The notes under the pieces are model-generated. The model was not told where the DNA came from and searched no databases. It worked only from the letters and a program-made list of their open reading frames with translations. The position numbers and the translations under genes are program-made. A DNA stretch of 64,000 nt from Pollutimonas sp. M17 (lineage in GTDB: Bacteria; Pseudomonadota; Gammaproteobacteria; Burkholderiales; Burkholderiaceae_B). Location: positions 3,658,001-3,722,000 of the forward strand of contig NZ_CP107548.1 in the NCBI RefSeq assembly GCF_025836975.1. Reading direction: 5' to 3'. Below, piece by piece: positions 38,023-46,966 of the stretch (positions within the stretch are counted from its first letter, which is position 1; every line of letters begins with the position of its first letter).

Positions 38023-39390
38023 TCAGGCTTTCTTGCTGGGGCGCTTCCAGGATTCCACGGTTTTCTGCCCCGGACGGGACAAGGTCAGCTTGTCGGCCGG
38101 CGCATCCTTGGTCAGCGTCGTCCCGGCGCCCAGCGTGGCGCCGCGCCCCACGCGGACCGGCGCCACCAGCTGGCTGTCGGACCCGATGAAGGCGTCGTCC
38201 TCGATGATGGTCTGGAATTTGTTGACGCCATCGTAATTGCAGGTGATGGTGCCCGCGCCGATATTCACGCGCTCGCCCACCTGGGCGTCGCCGATATAGG
38301 CAAGATGGTTGGCCTTGGAGCCGCGGCCCAGCCTGCTTTTCTTGATTTCGACGAAGTTGCCCACATGGGCTTGCGGCCCGATATCGGCGCCCGGCCGCAA
38401 GCGCGCATAAGGCCCGATGCGTGCCTCGTCGGCCACCTGCGCCTGCTGCACATGGCTGAATGCATCGACATGGGAGCCCTGGCCGATCACCGCATCCTTG
38501 ATGACGCAATGCGGACCGATGCGCACGCCGTCGGCCAGCTCGACGCGCCCCTCGAACACGCAGCCCACATCGATGAAGACGTCGCGGCCGCAAATGAGTT
38601 CGCCGCGCAGGTCGAACCGGGCGGGATCGGCCAGGGTCACGCCTTGCTCCAGCAGCCGGCGGGCCTGTTCGGCCTGCCAGTCGCGCTCCAGCTGCGCCTG
38701 CTGGATGCGGCTGTTCACCCCCAGGGTCTCCCATGAGGCCGACGGTTGCGCGGCATGCACGGGCAGGCCGTCGCCAACCGACAGGCCGATGATGTCGGTC
38801 AGGTAGTACTCGCCCTGGGCGTTTTCATTGTCGATGCGCGACAGCCAATCGATGAGCTGTCCGGTGGGCGCCGCAAGAATCCCCGTGTTCACTTCCTTGA
38901 TGGCACGCTCGTCCTCGCTTGCATCCTTGTGTTCGACGATGCGCAGCACCTGGCCTGTGCCATCGCGCACAATTCGGCCATAGCCGGTCGGATCGCTCAG
39001 GTTCTCGGTCAGCACGGCCGTGCCGCCGGCGCGGGCGTCGAGCAGGCCCTGCAGGGTCTCGGCCTGCACCAGCGGCACGTCGCCATACAGGACCAGCGTA
39101 GCGCTGCCGGCGCCATCGAGCAGCAGTGGAACCGCCTGCTGGACCGCGTGCCCTGTGCCCTGTTGCGGGCTTTGCAAGGCGAACTGTATGTCGCCCTGGC
39201 CGGCAAAGGCTTGCTTGACCTGATCGGCGCCATGCCCCACGACCACCACGATGCGATCAGGCCCGAGCTTGCGGGCATTGTCCAGCACGTGGGACAGCAT
39301 GGGCTTGCCCGCAAGCGGGTGCAGCACTTTGGGCAGGTTGGATTGCATGCGCTTGCCGAGGCCGGCAGCCAGAATAACGATGTTCAACAT
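38023..39390 (-). CDS. glmU: Bifunctional UDP-GlcNAc pyrophosphorylase / GlcN-1-P acetyltransferase GlmU
   Basis: 455-residue cytoplasmic enzyme making UDP-GlcNAc. The N-terminal pyrophosphorylase has the nucleotide-binding [20 protein letters not shown] and VLYGDVPL; the C-terminal left-handed beta-helix has hexapeptide repeats ([38 protein letters not shown]). Length is normal (456 in E. coli). In many bacteria glmU and glmS are adjacent; here three genes separate them. Confidence 0.98.
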   Translation of the reverse strand: MLNIVILAAGLGKRMQSNLPKVLHPLAGKPMLSHVLDNARKLGPDRIVVVVGHGADQVKQAFAGQGDIQFALQSPQQGTGHAVQQAVPLLLDGAGSATLVLYGDVPLVQAETLQGLLDARAGGTAVLTENLSDPTGYGRIVRDGTGQVLRIVEHKDASEDERAIKEVNTGILAAPTGQLIDWLSRIDNENAQGEYYLTDIIGLSVGDGLPVHAAQPSASWETLGVNSRIQQAQLERDWQAEQARRLLEQGVTLADPARFDLRGELICGRDVFIDVGCVFEGRVELADGVRIGPHCVIKDAVIGQGSHVDAFSHVQQAQVADEARIGPYARLRPGADIGPQAHVGNFVEIKKSRLGRGSKANHLAYIGDAQVGERVNIGAGTITCNYDGVNKFQTIIEDDAFIGSDSQLVAPVRVGRGATLGAGTTLTKDAPADKLTLSRPGQKTVESWKRPSKKA

Positions 39391-39490
39391 GAAAGGCTTG
39401 ATCTATGCGTGAAAGGGTCAGAATACCCGGAAAGCCGAAATGATACACAGGCCGGCCCGCCGAAACGCGTTGGCTGCACATGCCGTGCCG

Positions 39491-40192
39491 CTATCGCTCC
39501 TTGCGAGGGGACGAGGCGCGGCTGCGTGGCCGAGCGGCCGCTTTCCGGACGGTCTTGGCCGGCGCGGCGGCGCTTTTCCCCGCGGTTTTACGAGCCTTGC
39601 CGGCGGCTTTTCCCAGTGTCGTATCGGACGATGCGCCGGCGGTGGATTGCCGGGCCGCCTCGGCGGCCGCTTCCGCGCCTTGCAAGGTGGCGCTGGTGGC
39701 GGCGGCCAGGGAATCGAATTGCTTTTGCAGCATATCCCACCACCCTTGCGCGGCGGCCGCGGCCTGGGCGGCATACGCGTCGCCGGCGCCCGGGTCAGTC
39801 TGATCCTTGCCTGCTGCCGCGGGCTTGATGCCCAGCACCTGCTCCAGCGGCGAGGGTCCGCCCGCCGGCGGGCTGCCGGCCATTCCCCCCATGAAGGACT
39901 TGAGCGTGGAGATCGTGGCCCGCTGCACTTCCAGACCCTGGATCGTGCTGGACAGCATGGACAGATTCATGCGCAGCCAGTTCTCGACCGCGCGCAGGTC
40001 GGCGATGCGCCGGTCCAGGTCTTCCAGCGAGATTGGCGCGGCCATGGCGGCCTGGTCCATTCCCGCCGAGCCGGCCAGCCCTTGCCAGGCCTGGCGCATC
40101 ATTTCCATGCTGGCCATCAGCGGATTGCCTGCCATGTCGCCGCTTTGCCCGAACCCCGGCAAAACAAAGGGATTATGATTTTGAGTGGTCAT
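39491..40192 (-). CDS. PhaM-like polyhydroxyalkanoate granule regulatory protein
   Basis: 233-residue protein resembling PhaM of Ralstonia/Cupriavidus, which activates PHB synthase PhaC1 and tethers granules to the nucleoid. The N-terminal conserved part (ISLEDLDRRIADLRAVENWLRMNLSMLSSTIQGLEVQRATI, given as fragments ISLEDLDRRI and VENWLRMNLS) is helical, and the last 40 residues are Lys/Ala/Arg/Pro-rich and histone-H1-like, fitting DNA binding. No pha synthesis genes lie nearby. Divergent from the DUF3717 gene. Confidence 0.75.
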   Translation of the reverse strand: MTTQNHNPFVLPGFGQSGDMAGNPLMASMEMMRQAWQGLAGSAGMDQAAMAAPISLEDLDRRIADLRAVENWLRMNLSMLSSTIQGLEVQRATISTLKSFMGGMAGSPPAGGPSPLEQVLGIKPAAAGKDQTDPGAGDAYAAQAAAAAQGWWDMLQKQFDSLAAATSATLQGAEAAAEAARQSTAGASSDTTLGKAAGKARKTAGKSAAAPAKTVRKAAARPRSRASSPRKER

Positions 40193-40334
40193 GGCGGCTC
40201 CTGCGCAGTGGTTGCGGGAACGTGGCGGACGAAAGACCGCCGCGCTGCGTACCGATAGCTTAAACTGAAGCCGTGCAGCCGTCTAATGGCTGGCTGCGCC
40301 TCCGCTATGTCTTACCTACGCTTACCTGGCGCTC

Positions 40335-40583
40335 ATGAAAACACGGTATACCCTTGCCGACCTGGAAGCCGCGATCAACTACTGGCGGTCGAAGTCGCCC
40401 TCGATGGGCGAAGAGCTGGCGCTTTGCCCGCAAGCCTCGGCGCTGGCCGAACCCTATGCCCTGATGATCATGGAAAGAAAACGCGAAATCGCCCTGGATG
40501 TCCTGAGCGACACGGCGCAAAAGGCCTTGCAGGGCTGGCGGGCAACCCTGCCGGGCTCGAACGGAGCGCCGGATGCAGGTTGA
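40335..40583 (+). CDS. DUF3717 domain-containing protein
   Basis: 82-residue small cytoplasmic protein with the DUF3717 pattern: YTLADLEAAINYWRSKSPS and LCPQASALAEPYALMI. Widespread in Burkholderiales; function unknown. It has no signal peptide or membrane segment. It is convergent with the Nudix gene. Confidence 0.75.
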   Translation: MKTRYTLADLEAAINYWRSKSPSMGEELALCPQASALAEPYALMIMERKREIALDVLSDTAQKALQGWRATLPGSNGAPDAG

Positions 40584-40629
40584 ATCAAGGGTGAACGGCT
40601 GATGGCCAGCCTCGTGAAGCGCGCTCCGC

Positions 40630-41463
40630 CTACAGAATCAGCCCTTCGCGGATTCTTTTCTGCAAGCCTTCCAGGATGACCAGTTCCGCCTCGCGGGTGA
40701 ATGCGTCGGCCTGGACCATGGACCACAGATCGTCGACCGACACCAGGCGGATCTCGCTGACCTCGCCATCCAGGTTTCGGGGGGCGACGGATTCGGCCAG
40801 TGTGCAATCGCTGACCAGCACGTCTTCGACCTGATAGCCTTCCGGCAGCCGCCTGTGCATGCGCAGGATGATCCGCAGGGGCGAACGACTTTCAACGTCG
40901 GCCGCCACCAGGCCGGCTTCCTCGTTGCTTTCCCGCAACAGCGAACTATCCAGGTTTTCGCCGGCGCACGCCAGGCCGCCGACCAGCGTGTCCCACATGC
41001 CGGGATCGGTCGATTTATTGGAGGCCCTGCGCGCTATCCACAACCTGCCGTCGGGCGACCATGCGTTCAAGTGGACCGCTTTCGTCAGCAGCCCCAATGG
41101 CCGGACCGCCGCGCGCTCGATCACGCCCAGGCGGCGCCCTTCGCCGAACACGTCCAGCAATTCGTTGCGCCAGCCGCGCAGACATCCGGTATCCTTCAGC
41201 GATGCCGCCAGTTGCGCAAGCACGCCGTTCAGCGGCAGGCGCTGCCTGGGAACCGCCGTGACATGAACGGCTTCGGGTTCAATGTGCACGCCGGGCACAT
41301 CGCACAAGTGACTGGTGGCCTTCGCGGTGATCCAGCCTGCGACCTTCCCTGCGACCGTCAAAGGCCGCGAACCGCCCGGGGGCAATTGCTGGATTCGTTT
41401 GGCAAGCTGTTTATAACGCGTGTCCAGTACTGGCGCCAGCGCGCGGGCGTGTGCATCGTTCAT
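40630..41463 (-). CDS. Nudix hydrolase with N-terminal DUF4743-like domain
   Basis: 277-residue hydrolase. The Nudix box GX5EX7REUXEEXGU is complete at G163-L185 (G-LACAG-E...RESNEEAGL), with Ser at the hydrophobic position. The N-terminal half resembles the DUF4743 region of Tnr3-like fungal and bacterial proteins that hydrolyse damaged thiamine diphosphates, so a pyrophosphatase role in thiamine repair is possible but unproven. ATG at 41463 was chosen; the frame extends to 41523. Divergent from the cox operon. Confidence 0.85.
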   Translation of the reverse strand: MNDAHARALAPVLDTRYKQLAKRIQQLPPGGSRPLTVAGKVAGWITAKATSHLCDVPGVHIEPEAVHVTAVPRQRLPLNGVLAQLAASLKDTGCLRGWRNELLDVFGEGRRLGVIERAAVRPLGLLTKAVHLNAWSPDGRLWIARRASNKSTDPGMWDTLVGGLACAGENLDSSLLRESNEEAGLVAADVESRSPLRIILRMHRRLPEGYQVEDVLVSDCTLAESVAPRNLDGEVSEIRLVSVDDLWSMVQADAFTREAELVILEGLQKRIREGLIL

Positions 41464-41561
41464 GCAATTATTGTAGTGTAAGCCGGCCCGGATATGCGGT
41501 GTTTTCAGGGCGCGCGAACACAAGGCGAACAGCGAGTCAACCCACGGACGCTCTAGTTCGC

Positions 41562-41567
41562 TATAAT
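41562..41567 (+). promoter_or_regulatory. -10 element of a likely cox operon promoter
   Basis: A perfect TATAAT lies 155 bp upstream of coxB in the nudix-coxB divergent region. No good -35 is seen at 16-18 bp spacing, suggesting activator dependence. The leader of about 150 nt shows no strong structure beyond a short GGCTT/AAGCC stem. Confidence 0.4.
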
Positions 41568-41721
41568 TCTGCGGTCTTTAAGTAAATTCGAGCAGGTAGT
41601 CAACGGCTTTGTTATTTTAAGCCTGCCGTCCAATAATTGTGTGCTCATCCGGCGTTTTTTCGATCAAGATGTTTGACCAGAATCAACGTTCGTCAGGGGC
41701 GCGTCGTATTTCGAGGTCAGC

Positions 41722-42882
41722 ATGAAGAAGTTGAGAGGGTTACTGGGCACTGGCGCATTGCTATTGGCGGGCGCTGCCGGTGCACAGGTCAAGGATATGC
41801 CGGGAGGCCCCAGAGTCAATCAGCTCAATCTCCACGAAGGGGTTACGCAAATCGCGCAGGACATCATGTGGATACACTGGATGATGCTGATCATCTGTGC
41901 GATCATTTTCGTCGGCGTATTCGGGGTAATGTTCTACTCCATCTTCATGCACCGAAAGTCGCGCGGCGCCGTCCCCGCCAAGTTCCATGAGCATGTCGGC
42001 ATTGAAGTCGCCTGGACCATCATCCCCTTCCTGATCGTGATCGGCATGGCGTTGCCCGCAACGCGCACCGTGGTCGCCATGAAGGACACATCCAGCTCCG
42101 ACCTGACCGTCAAGGTCACGGGCTACCAATGGAAATGGGGCTACGAATATCTCGACGGCCCGGCGCAGGGCGTGAAGTTCCTGTCCAATCTGGCCACTCC
42201 CCGTGAACAGATCGTGGGCACCGCGCCTCGTACCGACCTGTACCTCATGGAAGTCGACAAGCCGCTGGTCGTGCCCGTCAACAAGAAGGTGCGCATCGTC
42301 CTGACTGCAAACGACGTTATTCACTCGTGGATGATTCCTGAATTCGGCGTCAAGCAAGACGCCATGCCGGGCTTCCTGCGCGACACCTGGTTCCGTGCCG
42401 AAAAAATCGGCACCTACCGTGGCCAGTGCGCCGAGCTTTGCGGCAAGGATCACGCCTTCATGCCCATCGTGGTCGACGTGGTTTCCCAGGAAGACTACGA
42501 AAAGTGGGCCGCCGGCGAAAAGAAAGCCCTGGCTTCCGCCGCCGACGATCCTAATAAAGAGTGGACCAAAGATGAACTCTTCGCCCGCGGCGAAAAGGTC
42601 TACGCCGCCAACTGCGTGGCTTGCCATCAGGCAAACGGCAAGGGCCTTCCCGGTACCTTCCCTGCTCTCGACGGCAGCGACAAATACGTCATGGGTCCCA
42701 TGAAAGACCAGATTCTCACCGTGCTTAACGGTCATCCCGGTACCGCCATGGCGGCTTTCCGCGACCAGCTGAACGACGTTGAAATCGCCTCCGTTATCAC
42801 CTACACCCGGAATGCCTGGAGCAATGCCGGAAAAGGTCAAGACCCGATTGTTCAACCTGCCAATGTCAAAGCCTTGCGCTAA
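41722..42882 (+). CDS. coxB: Cytochrome c oxidase subunit II with fused cytochrome c domain
   Basis: 386-residue subunit II of an aa3-type oxidase. A signal peptide (LLLAGAAGA) and two TM helices (about 50-75 and 95-117) precede the cupredoxin domain with CuA ligands H201, C236, C240, H244 and M247 (CAELCGKDHAFM). A C-terminal class-I cytochrome c domain carries haem motif CVACH at 298-302. It accepts electrons from cytochrome c in the periplasm. Confidence 0.97.
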   Translation: MKKLRGLLGTGALLLAGAAGAQVKDMPGGPRVNQLNLHEGVTQIAQDIMWIHWMMLIICAIIFVGVFGVMFYSIFMHRKSRGAVPAKFHEHVGIEVAWTIIPFLIVIGMALPATRTVVAMKDTSSSDLTVKVTGYQWKWGYEYLDGPAQGVKFLSNLATPREQIVGTAPRTDLYLMEVDKPLVVPVNKKVRIVLTANDVIHSWMIPEFGVKQDAMPGFLRDTWFRAEKIGTYRGQCAELCGKDHAFMPIVVDVVSQEDYEKWAAGEKKALASAADDPNKEWTKDELFARGEKVYAANCVACHQANGKGLPGTFPALDGSDKYVMGPMKDQILTVLNGHPGTAMAAFRDQLNDVEIASVITYTRNAWSNAGKGQDPIVQPANVKALR

Positions 42883-42968
42883 GCCAACGGCACGTGTAAA
42901 ACGAATTTGAATGTTTTTTACCGGGTCGCCGCGCAGCGACGGCCCGGTTGAGTAGGAAGGAGTCCACC

Positions 42969-44567
42969 ATGAGCAGTGTTACTGCCGATCACGTCCCGGC
43001 CAGCCACGGTCACGACGACCACGACCACAAGCCGCAGGGCTGGCGTCGCTGGCTATTTGCCACCAACCATAAAGATATCGGTACGATGTACCTGATCTTT
43101 TCGTTCTGCATGCTGCTCGAAGGCGGCGTGCTGGCCCTGTTGCTGCGAACCGAACTGTTCTCGCCGGGCCTGCAATTCTTCCAGCCTGAATTGTTCAATC
43201 AGTTCACCACCATGCATGGCCTGATCATGATTTTCGGCGCCATCATGCCGGCTTTCGTGGGCTTCGCCAACTGGATGATTCCGCTGCAGATCGGCGCCTC
43301 CGACATGGCCTTCGCCCGCATGAACAACTTCAGCTTCTGGCTGCTGCCCATCGGCGCGATTCTGTTCACCGTGTCCTTCTTCGTGCCCGGCGGCGCCAAC
43401 GCGGCCGGCTGGACCATGTACGCCCCGCTGTCGCTGCAAATGGGCCCCGGCATGGACTTCAACATTTTCGCGGTCCACATCCTGGGCGCATCGTCCATCA
43501 TGGGCGCCATCAACATCATCGTCACGGTGCTCAACATGCGCGCGCCCGGCATGACCCTGATGAAAATGCCGCTGTTCTGCTGGACCTGGCTGATCACCGC
43601 CTACCTGCTGCTGGCCATCATGCCCGTGCTGGCCGCCGCCGTCACCATGCTGCTGACCGACCGCCACTTCGGCACCGCCTTCTTCAACGCGGCCGCCGGC
43701 GGCGACCCCGTCCTGTATCAGCACGTGTTCTGGTTCTTCGGCCACCCCGAAGTCTACGTCATGATCCTGCCGGCCTTCGGCATCGTGTCGGCCGTCGTTC
43801 CCGCGTTCTCGCGCAAGCCCCTGTTCGGCTACGCCTCGATGGTCTACGCGACCGCCGCCATCGCCATCCTGTCCTTCCTGGTCTGGGCGCACCACATGTT
43901 CGCCACCGGCATGCCCGTCACCGGCCAGCTGTACTTCATGTACGCCACCATGCTGATCTCCATCCCCACCGGGGTGAAGGTGTTCAACTGGGTCGCCACG
44001 ATGTGGCGCGGGTCCCTGACCTTTGAAACACCCATGCTGTTCGCGATCGGCTTCATCTTCGTGTTCACCATCGGCGGCTTTACCGGCCTGATCCTGGCGG
44101 TCGCCCCCATCGACATCGCCGTGCACGATACCTACTACGTGATCGCCCACTTCCACTACGTGATGGTGGCCGGTTCGCTGTTCGGCATGTATGCGGGCGC
44201 CTATTACTGGCTGCCTAAATGGACCGGCCGCATGTACGACGAAAAACTGGGCAAGTGGCACTTCTGGTCCAGCATGATTTCGTTCAACATCACCTTCTTC
44301 CCCATGCACTTCCTGGGCCTGGCCGGCATGCCTCGCCGTTATGCGGATTACGCGGCGCAGTTCACCGACTTCAACGAAATCGCCACCATAGGCGCCTTCT
44401 GGTTCGGCCTGTCGCAGCTCATCTTCCTGTACCTGGCCCTCAAGGCCTGGAACGGCCGCGGCGAGCCCGCCCCCGCCAAGCCCTGGGAAGGCGCCACCGG
44501 CCTGGAATGGTCCGTGCCCTCGCCCGCTCCGTTCCACACCTTCGTTACGCCCCCTGTCGTCAAATAA
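42969..44567 (+). CDS. coxA: Cytochrome c oxidase subunit I
   Basis: 532-residue catalytic subunit with 12 TM helices, carrying haem a, haem a3 and CuB. Low-spin haem ligand region FTTMHGLIMIFGA, the CuB site WFFGHPEVYVMILPAFG with the His-Tyr pair, HH of VWAHHMFATG, and haem ligands VIAHFHYVMV are all present, so the enzyme is expected to be active. RBS AAGGAG precedes ATG 42969. The 86-bp gap after coxB holds an imperfect GC-rich hairpin. Confidence 0.98.
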   Translation: MSSVTADHVPASHGHDDHDHKPQGWRRWLFATNHKDIGTMYLIFSFCMLLEGGVLALLLRTELFSPGLQFFQPELFNQFTTMHGLIMIFGAIMPAFVGFANWMIPLQIGASDMAFARMNNFSFWLLPIGAILFTVSFFVPGGANAAGWTMYAPLSLQMGPGMDFNIFAVHILGASSIMGAINIIVTVLNMRAPGMTLMKMPLFCWTWLITAYLLLAIMPVLAAAVTMLLTDRHFGTAFFNAAAGGDPVLYQHVFWFFGHPEVYVMILPAFGIVSAVVPAFSRKPLFGYASMVYATAAIAILSFLVWAHHMFATGMPVTGQLYFMYATMLISIPTGVKVFNWVATMWRGSLTFETPMLFAIGFIFVFTIGGFTGLILAVAPIDIAVHDTYYVIAHFHYVMVAGSLFGMYAGAYYWLPKWTGRMYDEKLGKWHFWSSMISFNITFFPMHFLGLAGMPRRYADYAAQFTDFNEIATIGAFWFGLSQLIFLYLALKAWNGRGEPAPAKPWEGATGLEWSVPSPAPFHTFVTPPVVK

Positions 44568-44576
44568 GGTTTGCAC

Positions 44577-44687
44577 ATGACCCCCGAACAACGCCGGAAG
44601 AACCGCAACACCGCCATCGCTCTGGTCATCCTCGTGATAGCCGTCATAGCGTGGACCTTCTGGCGTGGCGGGTCCCTTGGAAGCTGA
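44577..44687 (+). CDS. Cytochrome oxidase small assembly protein (36 residues)
   Basis: A very short gene: a basic N-terminus (MTPEQRRKNRN), one transmembrane helix (TAIALVILVIAVIAWTFW) and a short tail RGGSLGS. It lies 9 bp after coxA and 6 bp before the DUF2970 gene. Burkholderiales cox operons carry such a one-helix protein at exactly this position, usually followed by cox11; here cox11 does not follow. Confidence 0.8.
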   Translation: MTPEQRRKNRNTAIALVILVIAVIAWTFWRGGSLGS

Positions 44688-44693
44688 TGCGGC

Positions 44694-44918
44694 ATGACTG
44701 AAGACATCAAGGAACTTTCGCGCCGCAAGCTCAACTTCTTCCAGACCATGAAAGCGGTGGCCTGGGGGTTTTTCGGGGTCCGCAAGGGCAAGGGCTACAC
44801 TGAGGATATCGGCAGCCTGAACCCCGTGCACCTGATTGCCGCCGGCATTATTGCCGCCATTGTTTTCGTTGTAGGGCTGGTCTTGATCGCCCGCTGGCTC
44901 ATTGGCTATTTGACCTAA
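44694..44918 (+). CDS. DUF2970 membrane protein
   Basis: 74-residue protein with an amphipathic N-terminus (LNFFQTMKAVAWGFFGVRKGKGYTED) and one C-terminal TM helix (LIAAGIIAAIVFVVGLVLIARWL). DUF2970 proteins are regularly encoded in beta-proteobacterial cox operons between subunits I and III; a role in oxidase assembly is presumed. Confidence 0.85.
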   Translation: MTEDIKELSRRKLNFFQTMKAVAWGFFGVRKGKGYTEDIGSLNPVHLIAAGIIAAIVFVVGLVLIARWLIGYLT

Positions 44919-44951
44919 TATTTTTAATTCAATAATTCGCAGGAGAACACC

Positions 44952-45827
44952 ATGAGTGCAAGTCACTTGGCTCAGGGCAAAGAGGCACCTTATTACTACG
45001 TGCCCGCCGATTCAGTCCACCCGGTACGCGCCAGCATTTCATTGCTGCTGACGCTGCTGGGCGCCGCGTTGTGGATCAACAGCTACAGCGTCGGATTCTG
45101 GCTTTTCATCGTCGGCATCCTCAGCCTTTTCGTCGTGCTCTACGGCTGGTTCGGCGATGCCATCCGCGAATCCGAAAGCGGCATGAACAGCACCCGCGTC
45201 GACCACTCCTATCGCTGGAGCATGGCCTGGTTCATTTTCTCGGAAGTCATGTTCTTCGGCGCGTTCTTCGGTTCCTTGTGGTATGCCCGCGAGGTCACCA
45301 CGCCCTGGCTCAGCAACCTGGACCATCAAACGCTGCTATGGCCCAATTTCGCCGGCACCTGGCCCAACCTGGGACCCGCGGGCGTAGTGCCCGAGTTCAA
45401 GACGGTCGGCCCCTTCTGGCTGCCCACCATCAACACCGCCCTGCTGCTGACGTCGGGCCTCACGCTGACCATCTCGCACCACGCACTGCGCGCCAGCCAT
45501 CGCGGCAAGGCCATCTTCTGGCTGGCCGCCACGGTCATCCTGGGCTTCACCTTCGTGGCCTGCCAGGCCTATGAATACCATCATGCCTACCAAGAGCTGA
45601 ACCTGCGCTTCGACTCCGGCATCTATGGTTCGCTGTTCTATATGCTGACGGGCTTCCACGGCTTCCACGTCATACTGGGCTCCGTCTTCCTGACCGTCAT
45701 CCTGTTCCGCCTGATCAGGGGCCACTTCACCGCCAATCAGCACTTCGGCTTCGAAGGCGCCGCCTGGTACTGGCACTTCGTCGACGTGGTCTGGCTGGGC
45801 CTGTACCTGTTCGTATACTGGTTCTAG
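44952..45827 (+). CDS. coxC: Cytochrome c oxidase subunit III
   Basis: 291-residue seven-helix subunit. Typical segments are WSMAWFIFSEVMFFGAFFGSLWYAR, SGLTLTISHHALR, ACQAYEY, MLTGFHGFHVILG and AAWYWHFVDVVWLGLYLFVYWF. It stabilises the catalytic core and may gate oxygen and lipid access. It is last in the forward coxB-A-C block and is followed by a strong bidirectional terminator. Confidence 0.97.
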   Translation: MSASHLAQGKEAPYYYVPADSVHPVRASISLLLTLLGAALWINSYSVGFWLFIVGILSLFVVLYGWFGDAIRESESGMNSTRVDHSYRWSMAWFIFSEVMFFGAFFGSLWYAREVTTPWLSNLDHQTLLWPNFAGTWPNLGPAGVVPEFKTVGPFWLPTINTALLLTSGLTLTISHHALRASHRGKAIFWLAATVILGFTFVACQAYEYHHAYQELNLRFDSGIYGSLFYMLTGFHGFHVILGSVFLTVILFRLIRGHFTANQHFGFEGAAWYWHFVDVVWLGLYLFVYWF

Positions 45828-45871
45828 GCCAATACGGCCGACACGGCCGCTTGCAGGAATGAACGCAAGCG

Positions 45872-45902
45872 AAAAAAGGCCGGCTCCCCGCCGGCTTTTT
45901 TT
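45872..45902. terminator. Bidirectional terminator between coxC and the DUF2909 gene
   Basis: Hairpin GCCGGC-TCCCC-GCCGGC (45879-45895) with six A residues to the left and seven T residues to the right. It can terminate both coxC on the plus strand and the convergent DUF2909 gene on the minus strand. Confidence 0.85.
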
Positions 45903-45907
45903 CCGCC

Positions 45908-46114
45908 CTAGCGGGTTACGAACCCGGTGCTTTGTATCCAGCCCATATGGTGGGCGAAAAGCACGAACAGGAAAAGCACGATAGACAAGCCGATGCGCAC
46001 GGTCAAAGCGTTCACCGTGCGGTTTGTGCCCCCCTTGTCGCGCATCAGATAGACCAGGGCGGAAGCTAAACTTCCTAAAATGCCCAGGAACGCTAGGATG
46101 ACTACGATACGCAT
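45908..46114 (-). CDS. Twin-transmembrane DUF2909 protein
   Basis: 68-residue protein with two TM helices (IVVILAFLGILGSLASALVYLM and IGLSIVLFLFVLFAHHMGW) joined by a basic loop. DUF2909 genes are found beside coxC/SURF1 in beta-proteobacteria, usually in opposite orientation as here. ATG 46114 has GGAGG at 5 bp. It is divergent from SURF1 with only 34 bp between starts, so the promoters must overlap. Function unknown, probably oxidase-related. Confidence 0.82.
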   Translation of the reverse strand: MRIVVILAFLGILGSLASALVYLMRDKGGTNRTVNALTVRIGLSIVLFLFVLFAHHMGWIQSTGFVTR

Positions 46115-46148
46115 TTCGGCCTCCGGTAAAACCTGAATTATTGCAGAC

Positions 46149-46955
46149 ATGGCACGCCCTCACACGATTTTCCACACGCTGACCGCCCTGGTTCTCCTGG
46201 GTGCGCTGGCGTTCGTGTTCGCATCCCTGGGCAATTGGCAGTTGGGCCGTGCCGCCCAGCGTGACGCCATCAGGCTGGCCATCGACGCCGGACGCGCCAG
46301 CGCTCCCCTGGCCATAGCCGCCGGCACGCCCGCAACGGAAATGCTGCCCTGGCGCCCCGCAACGGCACATGGCCGCTGGCGGCATGACTTGACCGTGCTG
46401 CTGGAGAACCGCAACTATCGGGGCCGGCCAGGTTACTGGGTGGCGACGCCGCTGGTCATCGACGAAGCTTCCGGCACGGCCATGCTCGTCCTGCGCGGCT
46501 GGCTGCCGCGCCCGTCTACTTTTCCGCAGGGCCTGCCCCAGGTCCCCGCAGCCGCGGGCGAACAGACCGTATCGGGCGAATTGCTGGAGCGCGTTCCCAG
46601 GCTCTTCGAGCTTTGGTCATGGGCGGGCGGCAGGGCCACGCAGCTGCCGGAACGCCTGCCCGACCCCAACCAGGCGACGCCCCGCGTCCAGAATCTGGAT
46701 CTGGCCGCCTATGCGGCGGCAACCGGCCTGAAATTCAAGCCCGCCGTCCTGGCCCAGACCGTTGCCGCGACGCCGGCCGGCGAGGCGGCGGACGGCGCGC
46801 AGCTCATGCATGAATGGCCGGAACCTTCCCTGGATTCGGACAAGAACCGCGGCTATGCCCTGCAATGGTTCGGCTTTTCCGCCATCGCCGCCATCGCGTG
46901 GCTCGTCCTGGCCTGGCGCGCCCTGCGTCGCCGCAAATCGCCCCCTATTTTGTAA
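46149..46955 (+). CDS. SURF1-family cytochrome oxidase biogenesis protein
   Basis: 268-residue inner-membrane protein: an N-terminal TM helix ending in FASLGNWQLGRAAQRDA (the SURF1 signature), a periplasmic domain with ENRNYRGRPGYWVATPL and LRGWLPR, and a C-terminal TM helix (YALQWFGFSAIAAIAWLVLAWR). SURF1 assists haem a insertion into subunit I. Confidence 0.92.
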   Translation: MARPHTIFHTLTALVLLGALAFVFASLGNWQLGRAAQRDAIRLAIDAGRASAPLAIAAGTPATEMLPWRPATAHGRWRHDLTVLLENRNYRGRPGYWVATPLVIDEASGTAMLVLRGWLPRPSTFPQGLPQVPAAAGEQTVSGELLERVPRLFELWSWAGGRATQLPERLPDPNQATPRVQNLDLAAYAAATGLKFKPAVLAQTVAATPAGEAADGAQLMHEWPEPSLDSDKNRGYALQWFGFSAIAAIAWLVLAWRALRRRKSPPIL

Positions 46956-46966
46956 GGAACCCCATA

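Noticed and set aside
38021-38734. N-terminal extension of the MFS transporter into glmU
   Set aside because: The extra 238 residues are Arg/Gly/Ala-rich and lie in another frame of glmU on the same strand; GTG at 38020 gives a normal transporter.
42921-42956. GC-rich hairpin between coxB and coxA as a terminator
   Set aside because: The stem is imperfect and lacks a following T-tract; coxA has a strong RBS just after it, so it looks like an intercistronic structure only.
43053-44966. 637-codon open frame on the minus strand across coxA
   Set aside because: It is antisense to coxA, rich in His/Gly/Glu/Gln as expected for a GC-biased shadow frame, with no domain or RBS.
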